A DNA stretch of 39,203 bases from an uncultured Selenomonadaceae bacterium (GCA_905234175.1 CAJOGX010000024.1:1-39203), one strand, 5' to 3'. Counted from the first letter of the stretch, positions 25,556 through 32,585 are shown. The notes: generated by a model not told the origin, from the letters alone. Numbers and translations: made by a program.

Positions 25556-25652
25556 AACTTTCTTTCTGCCCAGAAAGAAAGTTACAAAGAAAGACGGGGC
25601 CGAGTGACGCCGTCCAGGCGTCAGTGCGGCCCGCGCCCCATCCATGGGGCGT
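25556..25652 (-). repeat. Three-hairpin dispersed repeat, copy 2
   Basis: Inverted relative to 17056-17153 and about 8.5 kb away. Hairpin 3: AACTTTCTTTCTG (25556-25568) with CAGAAAGAAAGTT (25571-25583). Hairpin 2: GGGCCG and TGACGCC (25597-25611) with GGCGTCA and CGGCCC (25617-25632). Hairpin 1: GCGCCCC (25633-25639) with GGGGCGT (25646-25652). It lies inside the 5' leader of the superoxide reductase transcript. Confidence 0.8.
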
Positions 25653-25692
25653 GAGTTATCTTAATGCTAATCATCTATGGAATTTTTTAGGT

Positions 25693-25721
25693 ATTTTAGC
25701 GGAAAAATTTGGCATTGGCAA
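25693..25721 (-). promoter_or_regulatory. Promoter of the superoxide reductase-dipeptidase pair
   Basis: On the minus strand, TTGCCA (25716-25721), a 17-base spacer, TAAAAT (25693-25698). The resulting leader of about 170 bases contains the whole three-hairpin repeat. Confidence 0.55.
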
Positions 25722-25754
25722 GTAGGATATTTTGCGCGAGCGGCGAAACAAATC

Positions 25755-25784
25755 TTGACAATGATAGCGGCGGTGTTGTAAAAT
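25755..25784 (+). promoter_or_regulatory. Promoter of the yceD gene
   Basis: A perfect TTGACA at 25755-25760, an 18-base spacer and TAAAAT at 25779-25784. The -10 element overlaps the first possible ATG of yceD. Confidence 0.65.
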
Positions 25785-26256
25785 GCTCAAAGTGCAGATT
25801 AGCAGGGGTGGCAGTGTGCCCTTCGAGTTCAGAGTCGCGGCAAATTTGTTTTGCGGCGAAAATCTTCTCGACAACGGCAGGTTTATCGGCGATATTGAAA
25901 TCTCCGGCGAAATTCTTGACGACGGTTTGAAGTGCGTGACGCGCGGAAAAATTAAATGCAGGAAACAGTTTTCTTGTGACAGATGTTTGACGCAAGCGAC
26001 AGTAAGCCAGGTGACGGACTTCGACGAAGAAATTGACGGCGCGGATATTGTTGACGATTATGTTGAGCTTACGGAACTTGTGCGGGACAACCTGATAGCC
26101 AGCCAGCCTATACAGAATTTGTGTAAGGCGGACTGCAGGGGCTTGTGCCCTGTCTGCGGAAAAAATTTGAATGACGGCGCGTGTGAGTGCGAAAATTTTA
26201 AGGTTGATCCGAGGCTTGCACCGTTAATGAATTTCAAATCGTTCGAGGAGGTGTAA
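25783..26256 (+). CDS. yceD: YceD/DUF177 family protein
   Basis: Up to 157 residues. The core has RKQFSCDRCLTQA near residue 65 and CRGLCPVCGKNLNDGACEC near 120, the Cys motifs of the YceD family, which is linked to 23S rRNA accumulation and nearly always precedes rpmF. The start is uncertain: ATG 25783 lies inside the -10 box, so a transcript from that promoter could not carry it. In-frame GTG 25792 would be leaderless, and GTG 25816 has AGGGG seven bases upstream. Homology around GGSVPFEF favours including residues before 25816. rpmF follows three bases after the stop. Confidence 0.85.
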   Translation: MLKVQISRGGSVPFEFRVAANLFCGENLLDNGRFIGDIEISGEILDDGLKCVTRGKIKCRKQFSCDRCLTQATVSQVTDFDEEIDGADIVDDYVELTELVRDNLIASQPIQNLCKADCRGLCPVCGKNLNDGACECENFKVDPRLAPLMNFKSFEEV

Positions 26257-26259
26257 ACT

Positions 26260-26436
26260 TTGGCAGCACCTAAAAGGAAATTGAGCAAATCAAGACGCGA
26301 CCGGCGCCGTGCAAATTGGAAGTTGGAAGCTCCGAATTACGTAAGATGTCCGAGGTGTCACGAGCCTAAACTTCCGCACCATGTGTGCCTGGAATGCGGT
26401 TACTATGACGGCAAAGAAGTTATTGAAACGGCTTGA
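26260..26436 (+). CDS. rpmF: 50S ribosomal protein L32
   Basis: 58 residues with a TTG start at 26260, AGGAGGT at 26246-26252 giving a seven-base spacer. The translation begins AAPKRKLSKSRRDRRRANWK, the usual basic N-terminus, and has the zinc-binding form with CPRC and CLEC and the ending GYYDGKEVIETA. It is part of the large subunit. The yceD-rpmF-plsX order is conserved in most bacteria and ties lipid synthesis to ribosome production. Confidence 0.97.
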   Translation: MAAPKRKLSKSRRDRRRANWKLEAPNYVRCPRCHEPKLPHHVCLECGYYDGKEVIETA

Positions 26437-26454
26437 GGATAGCGGAAATTTTTG

Positions 26455-26484
26455 GGCAGGCATTTAAACCTGCCTATTTTTTTT
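26455..26484 (+). terminator. Terminator after rpmF
   Basis: GGCAGG (26455-26460) pairs with CCTGCC (26469-26474) and is followed by a T-rich run to 26484. It stands between rpmF and plsX, so plsX expression depends on read-through or on a promoter I cannot see. Confidence 0.8.
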
Positions 26485-26500
26485 GCAAGGAGTAAACCAA

Positions 26501-27505
26501 ATGAAATTGGCAGTTGACGCGATGGGCGGCGACAGAGCTCCGGCGGAAATCGTCAAAGGCGCAGTCGAGGCAGCTAGAAAAAATCCCTGCGAAATTGTTC
26601 TGGTTGGCGACGAAGAAAAAATCGTTGAAATCCTGAGCGAAGAAGAAGGCTGGGAAAATCTGCCGCTCAAGATAAGGCACGCCGCCGAAACTATTTCCAT
26701 GGGCGAGCACCCTGCTGACGCCGTTCGCAACAAGAAAAATTCGTCAATCGTCGTTGCTACGCAGCTCGTCAAGTCTGGTGAATGTGACGCGGTACTTTCC
26801 GCCGGCTCGACGGGTGCCGCAGTTGCCGCCGCTCAGATTATTCTCAAGCGCATTCACGGAATTGGGCGCCCTGCTATTGCCACGCCAATTCCCACGCCCA
26901 AAGGCGTCACGCTCCTTCTGGACGGCGGCGCCAACGTTGACAGCAAGCCGGTACATCTTGTTCAAAGCGGGATTATGGGCGCGCTGTACGCTGAGCACGT
27001 CCTCGGCAAGAAAAATCCGCGCGTCGGTCTTTTGAATATCGGCGAGGAAGAAACTAAGGGCAACGAGCAGGCGAAGGAGACTTTCCGGCTTTTCAGCAAC
27101 ATGACGGCGATAAATTTCGCGGGCAACGCCGAAGGGCGCGATATTCCCGCTGGCGATTTTGACGTGATTGTTTGTGACGGCTTCGTTGGTAACATCGTGC
27201 TGAAATTCGGCGAAGGAATGGCGCTGACGATTTTTGAGCTGATTAAAGAGGCGATTGAGGCGGCGAACGTAGCAACGAAACTCGGCGCGCTTTTGCTAAT
27301 GCCGACGCTGAAAGATTTATCGAAAAGGCTGGATGCGTCAGAATACGGTGGCGCACCACTTCTGGGCGTGAATGGCTACTGCATAATCAGCCACGGCAGT
27401 TCCAGCGCGAAATCGATTTGCAATGCGATTGGCGTTGCTAACGGCTATGTTCACAGTAACATTCTGGAGAAAATTAAAACCGCGCTCGACGAGCAAAAAT
27501 TTTAA
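26501..27505 (+). CDS. plsX: Phosphate acyltransferase PlsX
   Basis: 334 residues, ATG 26501 after AAGGAG. The family marks are KLAVDAMGGDRAPAEIVKGA, LSAGSTGAAVAAAQ, LLLDGGANVD, NIGEEETKGNEQAKE and CDGFVGNIVLK. It converts acyl-ACP to acyl phosphate, the first committed step of phospholipid synthesis in Gram-positive lineages, with PlsY as next enzyme. In many Firmicutes fapR precedes it and fabH follows; neither is here. Confidence 0.97.
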   Translation: MKLAVDAMGGDRAPAEIVKGAVEAARKNPCEIVLVGDEEKIVEILSEEEGWENLPLKIRHAAETISMGEHPADAVRNKKNSSIVVATQLVKSGECDAVLSAGSTGAAVAAAQIILKRIHGIGRPAIATPIPTPKGVTLLLDGGANVDSKPVHLVQSGIMGALYAEHVLGKKNPRVGLLNIGEEETKGNEQAKETFRLFSNMTAINFAGNAEGRDIPAGDFDVIVCDGFVGNIVLKFGEGMALTIFELIKEAIEAANVATKLGALLLMPTLKDLSKRLDASEYGGAPLLGVNGYCIISHGSSSAKSICNAIGVANGYVHSNILEKIKTALDEQKF

Positions 27506-27521
27506 GGCTGCTTTAACGTAA

Positions 27522-27550
27522 TTGAAATATAATTTTTCGCGGGTTATAAT
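27522..27550 (+). promoter_or_regulatory. Promoter of fabK
   Basis: TTGAAA at 27522-27527, a 17-base spacer and TATAAT at 27545-27550, directly before the GAGGAGGA ribosome binding site. Confidence 0.75.
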
Positions 27551-27574
27551 ATGGCAGGTGAGGAGGAAGATTGA

Positions 27575-28522
27575 ATGTTTGAAAACAACATAATCTGCAA
27601 GCTGCTGAAAATCAAGTATCCGATATTTCAGGGCGGAATGGCGTGGATAGGCACGGCGGAGCTTGCGTCAGCGGTATCGAATGCGGGCGGTCTGGGGCTG
27701 ATTGGCGCCGGACACATGCCGCCGGATATTTTGCGCAAGGAAATTCAAAAGTGCAAGGGCTGGACGGAAAAACCTTTCGGCGTGAACATAATGCTGATGT
27801 CGCCGTTCGTGAAGGAAGTCATGCAGGTCGTCATTGATGAGCGCGTACCGGTTGTGACGACGGGCGCGGGGAACCCAGGCGAATACGTTCCGGCGCTCAA
27901 GGAAATTGGCGCGAAAGTTATACCGGTCGTGGCGAGCGTGGCGCTGGCAAAGCGTCTGGTAAAATCCGGCGCGGACGCGGTTATTGCGGAGGGCTGCGAA
28001 TCTGGCGGGCACATTGGCGAAATTTCCACGATGCCGCTGATTCCTCAGGTAGTCGACGCGGTAGACGTGCCGGTTATAGCGGCGGGCGGTTTTGGTGACA
28101 GTCGTGGTATGGCGGCGGCTTTTGCGCTCGGCGCGCACGCGATTCAGATGGGCACGCGTTTTGTTCTCAGCGAGGAATGCATTGCGCACCCGAATTACAA
28201 GGAAATTGTTTTGAAGGCGAAGGATCGCTCTACGGTCGTTACCGGCAGGACGCTCGGGCATCCAGCACGCGTTATTGCCAACAAGTTGACGCGGCAGTTT
28301 CTGGAAATGGAAGCGAACGGCACGCCCGCTGAAGAGCTGGAAAAATTCGGCGAAGGCAAATTGCATCTGGCTACGCACAAAGGCGACGTGGAAAATGGTT
28401 CCGTCATGATTGGGCAGATTTCGGGAATGCTCGACGATATTAAGCCGGTCAAACAGATTATCGATGACATTGTAAACGGACTTCCTGCGGCGGTTGCCGA
28501 ACTTCAGAGCAATTATCTTTGA
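27575..28522 (+). CDS. fabK: Enoyl-ACP reductase II
   Basis: 315 residues from ATG 27575. It is an FMN-dependent TIM-barrel protein of the nitronate monooxygenase/FabK family: YPIFQGGMAWIGTAELA, GGLGLIGAGHM, GANPGEY-like PGEYVPAL, EGCESGGHIGE and AAGGFGDSRGMAAA hold the flavin and the catalytic His. It reduces trans-2-enoyl-ACP with NADH, the last step of each elongation cycle, replacing FabI and so giving natural triclosan tolerance. Position before fabD supports this role over nitronate oxidation. Confidence 0.93.
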   Translation: MFENNIICKLLKIKYPIFQGGMAWIGTAELASAVSNAGGLGLIGAGHMPPDILRKEIQKCKGWTEKPFGVNIMLMSPFVKEVMQVVIDERVPVVTTGAGNPGEYVPALKEIGAKVIPVVASVALAKRLVKSGADAVIAEGCESGGHIGEISTMPLIPQVVDAVDVPVIAAGGFGDSRGMAAAFALGAHAIQMGTRFVLSEECIAHPNYKEIVLKAKDRSTVVTGRTLGHPARVIANKLTRQFLEMEANGTPAEELEKFGEGKLHLATHKGDVENGSVMIGQISGMLDDIKPVKQIIDDIVNGLPAAVAELQSNYL

Positions 28523-28570
28523 GCTTGAAATTTTCGCAACGGGCAAATATTTTTGAGACGGAGGGATTTC

Positions 28571-29512
28571 ATGGGCAGGCTGGCATTTATTTTTCCAGGG
28601 CAGGGCGCGCAGTCCGTCGGCATGGGCAAAGATTTTTACGACAACCGCGCCGCCGCTAAAAATTTTTTTGACGAAGCGGACGAGGCGCTGGGCTATTCAA
28701 TCAGCAAAATGTGTTTCGAGGGCTCGGAGGACGATTTGAAGTTGACGGCGAACACGCAGCCGGCGATTCTGATTGTCAGCGTGATTGCGGCGGAACTGCT
28801 CAAGGCGGAAGGGATTGCGCCGGAAGTTGCGGGCGGGCACAGTCTCGGCGAATATTCTGCGCTGGTAGCGGCGGGCGCGCTGAAATTCCGTGACGCCGTG
28901 ATTCTGGTGCACAAGCGCGGGCAGTTCATGCAGGAGGCGGTTCCCGTCGGCGAAGGCTCCATGGCGGCGATTCTCGGTCTGGACGATAAAACTATAGTGG
29001 AAATTTGCGCGGAGGCGTCAAAGGTCGGCGCGGTGCAGGCTGTCAATTTCAACTGCCCAGGTCAGACGGTTATCGCCGGCACTGTTAAGGGCGTTGACGC
29101 GGCGGTTGAAAAATCTAAGGCTGTCGGCGCGAAAAAAGCTGTCGTGCTGCCGGTCAGCGCGCCTTTCCACAGCACGCTTATGAAGCCCGCCGCCGAAAAA
29201 CTTTCCGCTGAGCTCGACAAAACTGAAATTCACGACGCCGCATTTCCCGTCGCTGCGAACTTCAACGGTACGCTCGAAACTTCCGCCGCTGAAATTAAAA
29301 AAAATCTCGTCGCGCAGGCTGATAATCCCGTCCGCTGGATTGACTGCGTGAACGCCATGAAAAATTTCGGCGCAGAAACTTTCGTCGAGTGCGGACCTGG
29401 CAAAACGCTTTGCGGTTTCAACCGCCGTATCGATAAAAAAATTCAAAGCTTAAACGTAGAAAATCTTGACAGCTTTGCCAGTACAGTTGAGGCGATTAGG
29501 AATGTTTTATAA
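28571..29512 (+). CDS. fabD: Malonyl-CoA:ACP transacylase
   Basis: 313 residues, ATG 28571 with GGAGGG. The N-terminus LAFIFPGQGAQSVGMGKDF, the nucleophile Ser91 in GHSLGEYSAL and the His in VSAPFHSTLM are complete. It loads malonyl groups onto ACP for fatty acid synthesis. The usual followers fabG, acpP and fabF are not found downstream; a VOC-fold gene begins inside the fabD end (overlap of 11 bases). Confidence 0.96.
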   Translation: MGRLAFIFPGQGAQSVGMGKDFYDNRAAAKNFFDEADEALGYSISKMCFEGSEDDLKLTANTQPAILIVSVIAAELLKAEGIAPEVAGGHSLGEYSALVAAGALKFRDAVILVHKRGQFMQEAVPVGEGSMAAILGLDDKTIVEICAEASKVGAVQAVNFNCPGQTVIAGTVKGVDAAVEKSKAVGAKKAVVLPVSAPFHSTLMKPAAEKLSAELDKTEIHDAAFPVAANFNGTLETSAAEIKKNLVAQADNPVRWIDCVNAMKNFGAETFVECGPGKTLCGFNRRIDKKIQSLNVENLDSFASTVEAIRNVL

Positions 29513-29882
29513 GTTCGACCACACGAATCTTCACGTTTCAAATCTGGAGCGCAGTGTAAAATTTTACGAAGAAGTTATCGGACTGGTTGAAATTACGCGG
29601 CTGGAGACGCCGAGTTTCGTTTTCGTTTACCTTGGCGACGTTTATCGGAGCGAGCACGTTTTGGAGCTGCAGTGGGTAAAAAAGCGCAAGGAGCCTTACG
29701 AAATTGGCGACAGCGATTTTCATCTGGCGTTCGCAACGGACAACTTTAAGGCGTCGTTCGAGAAACATAAGGCAATGGGCTGCGTCTTTGAAAAGTACAC
29801 GGAGCACGGGATTTACTGGATAAAAGACCCCGACGGCTATCTGATTGAAATTCTGGCGGAGACGTGGGAAATGGGGCGCTGA
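29502..29882 (+). CDS. VOC family protein, glyoxalase I-like
   Basis: 126 residues, ATG 29502 overlapping the fabD stop region; the ribosome binding site is GAGGCGATTAGG. Two beta-alpha-beta-beta-beta modules are seen. HTNLHVSNLERSVKFYEEVIG, in part, gives the first metal His, VLELQW the second position, DFHLAFATD the third, and YLIEILAE the last Glu, with the ending IKDPDGYLIEI typical of lactoylglutathione lyases. It probably detoxifies methylglyoxal or a related aldehyde. Glutathione use by this organism is not assured. Confidence 0.9.
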   Translation: MFYKFDHTNLHVSNLERSVKFYEEVIGLVEITRLETPSFVFVYLGDVYRSEHVLELQWVKKRKEPYEIGDSDFHLAFATDNFKASFEKHKAMGCVFEKYTEHGIYWIKDPDGYLIEILAETWEMGR

Positions 29883-29884
29883 CT

Positions 29885-30124
29885 TTGAAAAAAATTTTCG
29901 CTGTAGTTTTGACGGTGCTGGCTTTAACGGCGGCAACGGCGACGGTTATGGCGGTGCCCGCGCTTTACGATACGCCGTACATTGGGAATCGCTACAGACA
30001 TACTTTTCATTATCACGAATGTAAATCCGTGAATCAAATGAATCCGGAAAATCAGGTGCCGCTCGAAAGTCGTGAAGAGGCTATTCGTCAGGGTTTCAGA
30101 CCTTGCGGAAATTGCAGGCCGTGA
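29885..30124 (+). CDS. Small exported protein with Ada-type metal-binding fold
   Basis: 79 residues from TTG 29885; GTG 29864 in the same frame overlaps the previous gene. Residues 1-24 form a signal peptide (KKIFAVVLTVLALTA). The mature part has IGNRYRHTFHYHECKSVNQM, then SREEAIRQGFRPCGNC, which matches the Ada/metal-binding pattern H...C...PCxxC. That domain is common in secreted nucleases and small proteins of Firmicutes; here it stands alone. It could bind zinc outside the cytoplasm. A TTG start with a weak ribosome binding site suggests low or coupled expression. The partner is unknown. Confidence 0.75.
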   Translation: MKKIFAVVLTVLALTAATATVMAVPALYDTPYIGNRYRHTFHYHECKSVNQMNPENQVPLESREEAIRQGFRPCGNCRP

Positions 30125-30137
30125 ATTGGTGGAGGAA

Positions 30138-30737
30138 ATGAGTTCAAAAGCATTGATGACATTGATAGAGTCGCTGACGAAACTGCCAGGCGTCGGGGCG
30201 AAAACGGCGGCGCGGCTGGCGTATCACATCGTGGACATGAGCGCGGAGGACGTGGCGGCGCTGGCGGAGGCCATTCGCAACATTAAAACTGAAACGCATA
30301 CCTGCGCGATTTGTTTCACGACGATTGACAGCGGGCGCGAGGTCTGCGAAATTTGCGAATCTCCCAGCCGCGACGATAAAACTATCTGCGTAGTCAAGGA
30401 CGCCAAGGATTTGGACGCGATTGAGCACGCGGATTTTTACAAAGGCAGATACCACGTTACCGGCGGGCTGATTTCGCCTATGGCGGGAACTGCGCAGGAA
30501 GATTTGCGCTTTAACGAGCTTTTGGAGCGCGTTCAGAAAAGCGGCGTCGCTGAAGTTATCGTGGCGTTCGAGCCGACAATCGAAGGGAATATTACCGCGC
30601 AGTTTATCGCCAAAATGCTCAAGCCCTTCGACGTGAAAGTTACAAAGCTCGCGCAGGGCATGGCGGTCGGCGCGGACTTTGCCGGTACTGACAGCGTGAC
30701 TATTGCCAGAGCTATCGAAAACCGCGTGCCAGTTTGA
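30138..30737 (+). CDS. recR: Recombination mediator RecR
   Basis: 199 residues from ATG 30138, the standard length, with GGTGGAGGA just upstream. The helix-hairpin-helix is in LTKLPGVGAKTAARLA, the zinc finger in CAICFTTIDSGREVCEIC, and the Toprim domain in ICVVKDAKDLDAIE and RYHVTGGLISPM. With RecO and RecF it loads RecA onto gapped DNA. In Bacillus recR is followed closely by bofA; here 3 kb of peptide cassettes lie between. dnaX and the YbaB gene, common upstream neighbours, are absent. Confidence 0.96.
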   Translation: MSSKALMTLIESLTKLPGVGAKTAARLAYHIVDMSAEDVAALAEAIRNIKTETHTCAICFTTIDSGREVCEICESPSRDDKTICVVKDAKDLDAIEHADFYKGRYHVTGGLISPMAGTAQEDLRFNELLERVQKSGVAEVIVAFEPTIEGNITAQFIAKMLKPFDVKVTKLAQGMAVGADFAGTDSVTIARAIENRVPV

Positions 30738-30754
30738 ATAAAAATTTGCAACTG

Positions 30755-30790
30755 AAAAAACCCTCCGACAATCGCCGAAGGGCTTTTTTT
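30755..30790. terminator. Bidirectional terminator between recR and peptide cassette A
   Basis: An imperfect hairpin at 30761-30782 (CCCT with AGGG plus an inner CGA with TCG) with A6 on one side and a T8 run on the other. Versions of it follow cassettes B at 31081, C at 31393, D at 31988 and E at 32537. Confidence 0.75.
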
Positions 30791-30806
30791 TAGCTTTTTT
30801 TCGCGT

Positions 30807-30980
30807 TTATGCAAAAATAATCACCCGATTTTGATTCTCAATCTTTACTGCCGGGTCTTTCTCAACGTCGCCGCTGTTAGAATGAGCATAAAAGCTGCCG
30901 ACGACCTTTTCGAGCTGCTCATCGTCGAGTTTTTCGAGTTCGTCGTTGATTTTCTTGATGTTTTCCTCTCTTGTTGCCAT
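30807..30980 (-). CDS. Leader-type small peptide A
   Basis: 57 residues, ATG 30980 with AAGGAG upstream. The N-terminal 28 residues (ATREENIKKINDELEKLDDE, then QLEKVVG) resemble the leader half of the neighbouring double-glycine peptides, but VAGG is replaced by VVGS. The C-terminal half, SFYAHSNSGDVEKDPAVK and an end in VIIFA, is nearly the same as in peptides B and E. It has no Cys, so lanthionine or disulfide formation is excluded. It may be a secreted peptide, an immunity or decoy form, or a decayed precursor. Its promoter and leader are those of the whole array. Confidence 0.7.
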   Translation of the reverse strand: MATREENIKKINDELEKLDDEQLEKVVGSFYAHSNSGDVEKDPAVKIENQNRVIIFA

Positions 30981-31043
30981 TTTCTCCTTTAGGTTAATTT
31001 TGTTTTCTGCACCTTATACGCAGGGGTTCCAAATTTATTAAGT

Positions 31044-31072
31044 AGTCTAGCAAAAAAAATTTCCGCTGTCAA
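31044..31072 (-). promoter_or_regulatory. Cassette promoter A
   Basis: On the minus strand, TTGACA (31067-31072), a 17-base spacer, TAGACT (31044-31049). The shared 13-base motif ACCTTATACGCAG (plus strand 31011-31023) lies in the leader, about 20 bases past the -10 box. Confidence 0.8.
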
Positions 31073-31126
31073 CGAAAAAACCCTCCGACAATCGCCGAAG
31101 GGCTTTTTTTTAGCTTTTTTTCGCGT

Positions 31127-31300
31127 TTATAAAAAAATAAGTAGCCGATTTTGATTCTCAATCTTTACTGCCGGGTCTTTCTCAACGTCGCCGCTGTTAG
31201 AACGAGCATAAAAGCTGCCGACGACCTTTTCGAGCTGCTCATCGTCGAGTTTTTCGAGTTCGTCGTTGATTTTCTTGATGTTTTCCTCTCTTGTTGCCAT
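31127..31300 (-). CDS. Leader-type small peptide B, duplicate of A
   Basis: 57 residues, ATG 31300. It equals peptide A except His to Arg in FYARSNSG and the ending LLIFL. The DNA identity extends through promoter, leader and terminator, so cassettes A and B are a recent tandem duplication of about 315 bases. The AAGGAG before A is lost here: the leader reads CCTAAAAA before the ATG, a short deletion that removes the ribosome binding site. It is probably translated poorly or not at all. Confidence 0.65.
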   Translation of the reverse strand: MATREENIKKINDELEKLDDEQLEKVVGSFYARSNSGDVEKDPAVKIENQNRLLIFL

Positions 31301-31358
31301 TTTTTAGGCTAATTTTGTTTTCTGCACCTTATACGCAGGGGTTCCAAATTTATTAAGT

Positions 31359-31387
31359 AGTCTAGCAAAAAAAATTTCCGCCGTCAA
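31359..31387 (-). promoter_or_regulatory. Cassette promoter B
   Basis: On the minus strand, TTGACG (31382-31387), a 17-base spacer, TAGACT (31359-31364). Shared motif at 31326-31338. Confidence 0.8.
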
Positions 31388-31471
31388 ACTGAAAAACCCT
31401 CCGACGCGCCGCCGAAGGGCTTTTTTTGCTGATTTGCGACCGTGACGCCGCGTTTTTTCCGTCGAAACGGA

Positions 31472-31846
31472 TTATAAGGCATAACCGCCTTTCCCTTCGG
31501 GCAGATCTTGCAAATTTCTGCCGAACTTTTTGAGGGCGTAGTCAAATGCTTGCCGGCGACTAATTTTTTCACCATTAAGGTAGTATAAGTTGCTATCTGA
31601 AAAGCCCGTGTGGACAGTGATTCCGACTTTACTCCAACCTTTAGCGGCTTCATCTGAAACTGTAATGTTATAAAAAAATGCTTTTGTTGCGCCGAAACGA
31701 TCGCACAGTCCCGCCAAATCGTTCAGGAAGCGGGTGTCTCCGGCTGTTTCTTTGTACGTGCCGCCGGCGACCTGTTCGAGTTCCTCATCGCTCATTGCTT
31801 CGAGTTCGTCATTGATTTTTTTGATGTTATCTTCGCGATTTGCCAT
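31472..31846 (-). CDS. Double-glycine leader protein C
   Basis: 124 residues, ATG 31846 with AAGGAG nine bases upstream. The leader (about 29 residues) is ANREDNIKKINDELEAMSDE followed by ELEQVAGG, a typical bacteriocin-type double-glycine leader. The mature part of about 95 residues starts TYKETAGDTRFLNDLAGLCD, has one Cys, and ends with KISRRQAFDYALKKFGR and GKGGYAL. It is close to protein D along its length. By family logic it would be cut after GG and exported by a peptidase-containing ABC transporter encoded elsewhere. Whether it is a bacteriocin, a modified peptide or an adhesive or signalling protein is unknown. Confidence 0.8.
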   Translation of the reverse strand: MANREDNIKKINDELEAMSDEELEQVAGGTYKETAGDTRFLNDLAGLCDRFGATKAFFYNITVSDEAAKGWSKVGITVHTGFSDSNLYYLNGEKISRRQAFDYALKKFGRNLQDLPEGKGGYAL

Positions 31847-31955
31847 TGTTATCAGTCTCCTTTTAAATTTTTACGTTGCTGTCGATTCAGCTTGTCCTTT
31901 GCGGCTCTGTTTTTTCTTTCTGTCGCTTATACGTTCAAAATCAGTTTTCGTTACA

Positions 31956-31984
31956 AGTTTAGCAAAAAAATTTTTCGCCGTCAA
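31956..31984 (-). promoter_or_regulatory. Cassette promoter C
   Basis: On the minus strand, TTGACG (31979-31984), a 17-base spacer, TAAACT (31956-31961). The leader keeps only a partial form of the 13-base motif (CTTATACGT). Confidence 0.75.
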
Positions 31985-32071
31985 TGAAAAACCATCCGAC
32001 AGTGCGCCGAAGGGCTTTTTTTGATTCGAGTTGCGATCGTGACGCCGCGTTTTTTTCGTCGAAACGGATTA

Positions 32072-32437
32072 TCAGTAACCTTTCCCTTCGGGCATATCTT
32101 TCCACGTTTTGCCGAACTTTTTGATGGCGTATTCCATTGCTTGCTCGCGAGTAATTGATTTACCTTTAAGGTAGTATTGGTTTTCACCGAACCAGACCGG
32201 GCTGACCTGGATTCCGACTTTACTCCAACCTTTACAGGCTTCATCTGCAACTGTACCGTACTTGAAAAATCCTGCAGTTGCGCCGAAACGATCGCACAGT
32301 CCCGCCAAATCGTTCAGGAAGCGGGTGTCTCCGGCTGTTGATTTCCACGAGCCGCCTGCGACCTGGTCGAGTTCCTCATCGCTCATAAGTTCGAGTTCAT
32401 CATTGATTTTTTTAATGTTTTCTTCGCGATTTGCCAT
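32072..32437 (-). CDS. Double-glycine leader protein D
   Basis: 121 residues. ATG 32437 has GGAGG nine bases upstream; a TTG nine bases earlier lies next to the ribosome binding site. Leader: ANREENIKKINDELELMSDE then ELDQVAGG. The mature part shares AGDTRFLNDLAGLCDRFGAT with protein C exactly and ends KSITREQAMEYAIKKFGK, then PEGKGY. Residues between the blocks differ (FFKYGTVADEACKGWSKVGI), adding a second Cys at ADEACKG. C and D are thus diverged paralogues with a conserved start and end. Confidence 0.8.
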   Translation of the reverse strand: MANREENIKKINDELELMSDEELDQVAGGSWKSTAGDTRFLNDLAGLCDRFGATAGFFKYGTVADEACKGWSKVGIQVSPVWFGENQYYLKGKSITREQAMEYAIKKFGKTWKDMPEGKGY

Positions 32438-32498
32438 ATTTATCAACCTCCAAATTGCTTTCTATACCTTATACGCAGAAGCTGCAAATTTATTAAGA

Positions 32499-32527
32499 AG
32501 TTTAGCAAAAAAAATTTCCGCCGTCAA
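32499..32527 (-). promoter_or_regulatory. Cassette promoter D
   Basis: On the minus strand, TTGACG (32522-32527), a 17-base spacer, TAAACT (32499-32504). Shared motif at 32466-32478. Confidence 0.8.
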
Positions 32528-32585
32528 ACTGAAAAACCCTCCGACAATCGCCGAAGGGCTTTTTTTTAGCTTTTTTTCGCGTTTA

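Noticed and set aside
31472-32437. Nif11-type leader for proteins C and D
   Set aside because: The VAGG end is similar, but the leader is only about 29 residues and lacks the long Nif11 helix region, and no modifying enzyme is nearby.
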